Assembly (NCBI GenBank): GCA_031269135.1
Contig: JAISZP010000341.1
Span: 1-6,443, forward strand
DNA length: 6,443 bases
Reading direction: 5' to 3'
Source: Deltaproteobacteria bacterium
Lineage (GTDB): Bacteria > Desulfobacterota > Desulfarculia > Adiutricales > Adiutricaceae
Numbering within the stretch: position 1 is the stretch's first letter; every line of letters begins with the position of its first letter. Made by a program: the position numbers and the translations under genes. Under the pieces are notes generated by a model. It ran no database searches, was not told where the DNA came from, and worked only from the letters and a program-made list of their open reading frames with translations. Shown piece after piece: positions 5,944 to 6,443 of this stretch.

Positions 5944-5970
5944 AGATTTTTTGATGACGCCTTCCTCAGT

Positions 5971-5998
5971 CATGATGCATAATTCATGATGCATAATT
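5971..5998. repeat. Perfect 14-bp tandem duplication
   Basis: CATGATGCATAATT is present twice with no gap (5971-5984, 5985-5998). Each copy carries the palindrome ATGCAT. The start of a third copy is not preserved. Confidence 0.9.
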
Positions 5999-6112
5999 AT
6001 TGTACAACAAATCCGGCCTAATGTTTTAGGAAAAACCGTCTTATTTCACTAATCGGCGATTTGCGAGAGGTGGAATTTTTGGAGCCTACCCAATACGGCG
6101 CGTTGAGGATGC

Positions 6113-6191
6113 ATTTAAGCGAGTCTCTCGCTTTTAGGCGCATCATGGATTTAAGCGCGTCTAGCCTTTAGGCGCGACATGGACTTAGGCG
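6113..6191. repeat. Imperfect direct repeats of about 35 bp
   Basis: ATTTAAGCG begins at 6113 and 6149. Each copy continues through a GTCT core to TTTAGGCGC and a CATGGA end. A third shorter copy starts at 6183 (ACTTAGGCG). In the first copy AAGCGAG and CTCGCTT (6117-6133) make a 7-bp hairpin with a 3-base loop; the second copy does not keep that pairing. No conserved coding frame explains the repeats. Confidence 0.75.
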
Positions 6192-6443
6192 CATAAAAGA
6201 CGCTAAAGACGAGAGGCTAAGCATTCGGCGAGCAGATCCTGCGCTCCCTATTTTAATTTCAACTTGCGGCATCCCGCCGGATCTTTATTTCATGAGCCTG
6301 ATCATTTAGTCGGATGATTAGCTATGATTAGTGATGTTCGGCGATGATTGGCAGGGTTGCGGGAAAGAGCTATTTGCTTAAAATAGTCGCTGTTTTTGTC
6401 GCTATAAGAGGGAAATCCGGTTCCAGGCCCCAAAGGGTCCTAG

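Larger units (their letters stand above)
5787..6443. other. Long non-coding stretch upstream of rng, edge unresolved
   Basis: This region of about 650 bases holds no gene I can support. It contains the rng ribosome binding site (AGGCG, 5793-5797), the hairpin with T-run, and the three repeat families listed separately. The part from about 6210 to 6443 is plain AT-rich sequence with GATGATT-like words. At the right edge two minus-strand frames are open into the window boundary: one of 23 codons ends at 6370, another of about 46 codons ends at 6302. Either could be the tail of a gene beyond the edge, but neither is recognisable. Confidence 0.6.

Noticed and set aside
6022..6171. Plus-strand frame of about 50 codons with a possible GTG start at 6070
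   Set aside because: It crosses the imperfect repeats, has no convincing ribosome binding site and resembles nothing known.
6113..6191. CRISPR array
   Set aside because: The copies are imperfect, nearly contiguous, without unique spacers of even length, and no cas gene is present.
6370..6386. CTATTT-GCTTA-AAATAG hairpin as a terminator
   Set aside because: The stem is six mostly A-T pairs and no T-run follows on either strand.
6302..6443. Minus-strand frames open at the right edge as the end of an upstream gene
   Set aside because: Two frames are open and neither is recognisable; too short to choose without the sequence beyond the edge.

Overview
The window looks like chromosomal DNA of a Gram-negative (outer-membrane) bacterium. 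Five genes lie on the minus strand and read from right to left: ribonuclease G (rng), a SecB-family export chaperone, the Kdo transferase WaaA, a cysteine-rich exported protein with a DUF4163/DUF3298-like layout, and the 16S rRNA methyltransferase RsmD. WaaA shows that the cell makes lipid A/LPS. Base composition is near balanced, with AT-richer patches between genes and around the chaperone gene. I cannot name the organism. The RsmD and WaaA types would fit the Desulfobacterota/deltaproteobacterial grade, but this is a weak guess. Broken and repeat-expanded DNA hints at a lineage that tolerates decay and slippage.

Left edge (1-478): a decayed plus-strand fragment of a type III restriction enzyme (Res) subunit. 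It enters from outside the window, shifts frame near 230, carries two internal stops and a small tandem duplication, and ends against the rsmD stop codon. A restriction-modification locus therefore probably lies, or once lay, to the left.

Centre (474-4051, minus strand): secB, waaA, the exported-protein gene and rsmD overlap end to end by 13, 26 and 4 bases, so they are very likely one translationally coupled operon. A perfect extended -10 sequence in the 196-base gap after rng could be its promoter. The combination is envelope-centred (export chaperone, LPS core glycosyltransferase, secreted protein) plus one ribosome-modifying enzyme. WaaA is about 150 residues longer than usual because of two low-complexity insertions. 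One is Q/D- and charge-rich; the other is ten tandem copies of a five-residue unit.

Right part (4248-6443): a complete RNase G with all catalytic and zinc-link residues. Upstream of it are about 650 bases with no gene I can support. They hold a hairpin with a T-run just ahead of rng (terminator or leader attenuator) and three separate families of short direct repeats. I see no tRNA, rRNA, insertion sequence or CRISPR array. I found no convincing wholly new system. The best leads are the repeat-expanded WaaA, the SecB-like gene inside an LPS operon, and the restriction-enzyme relic.
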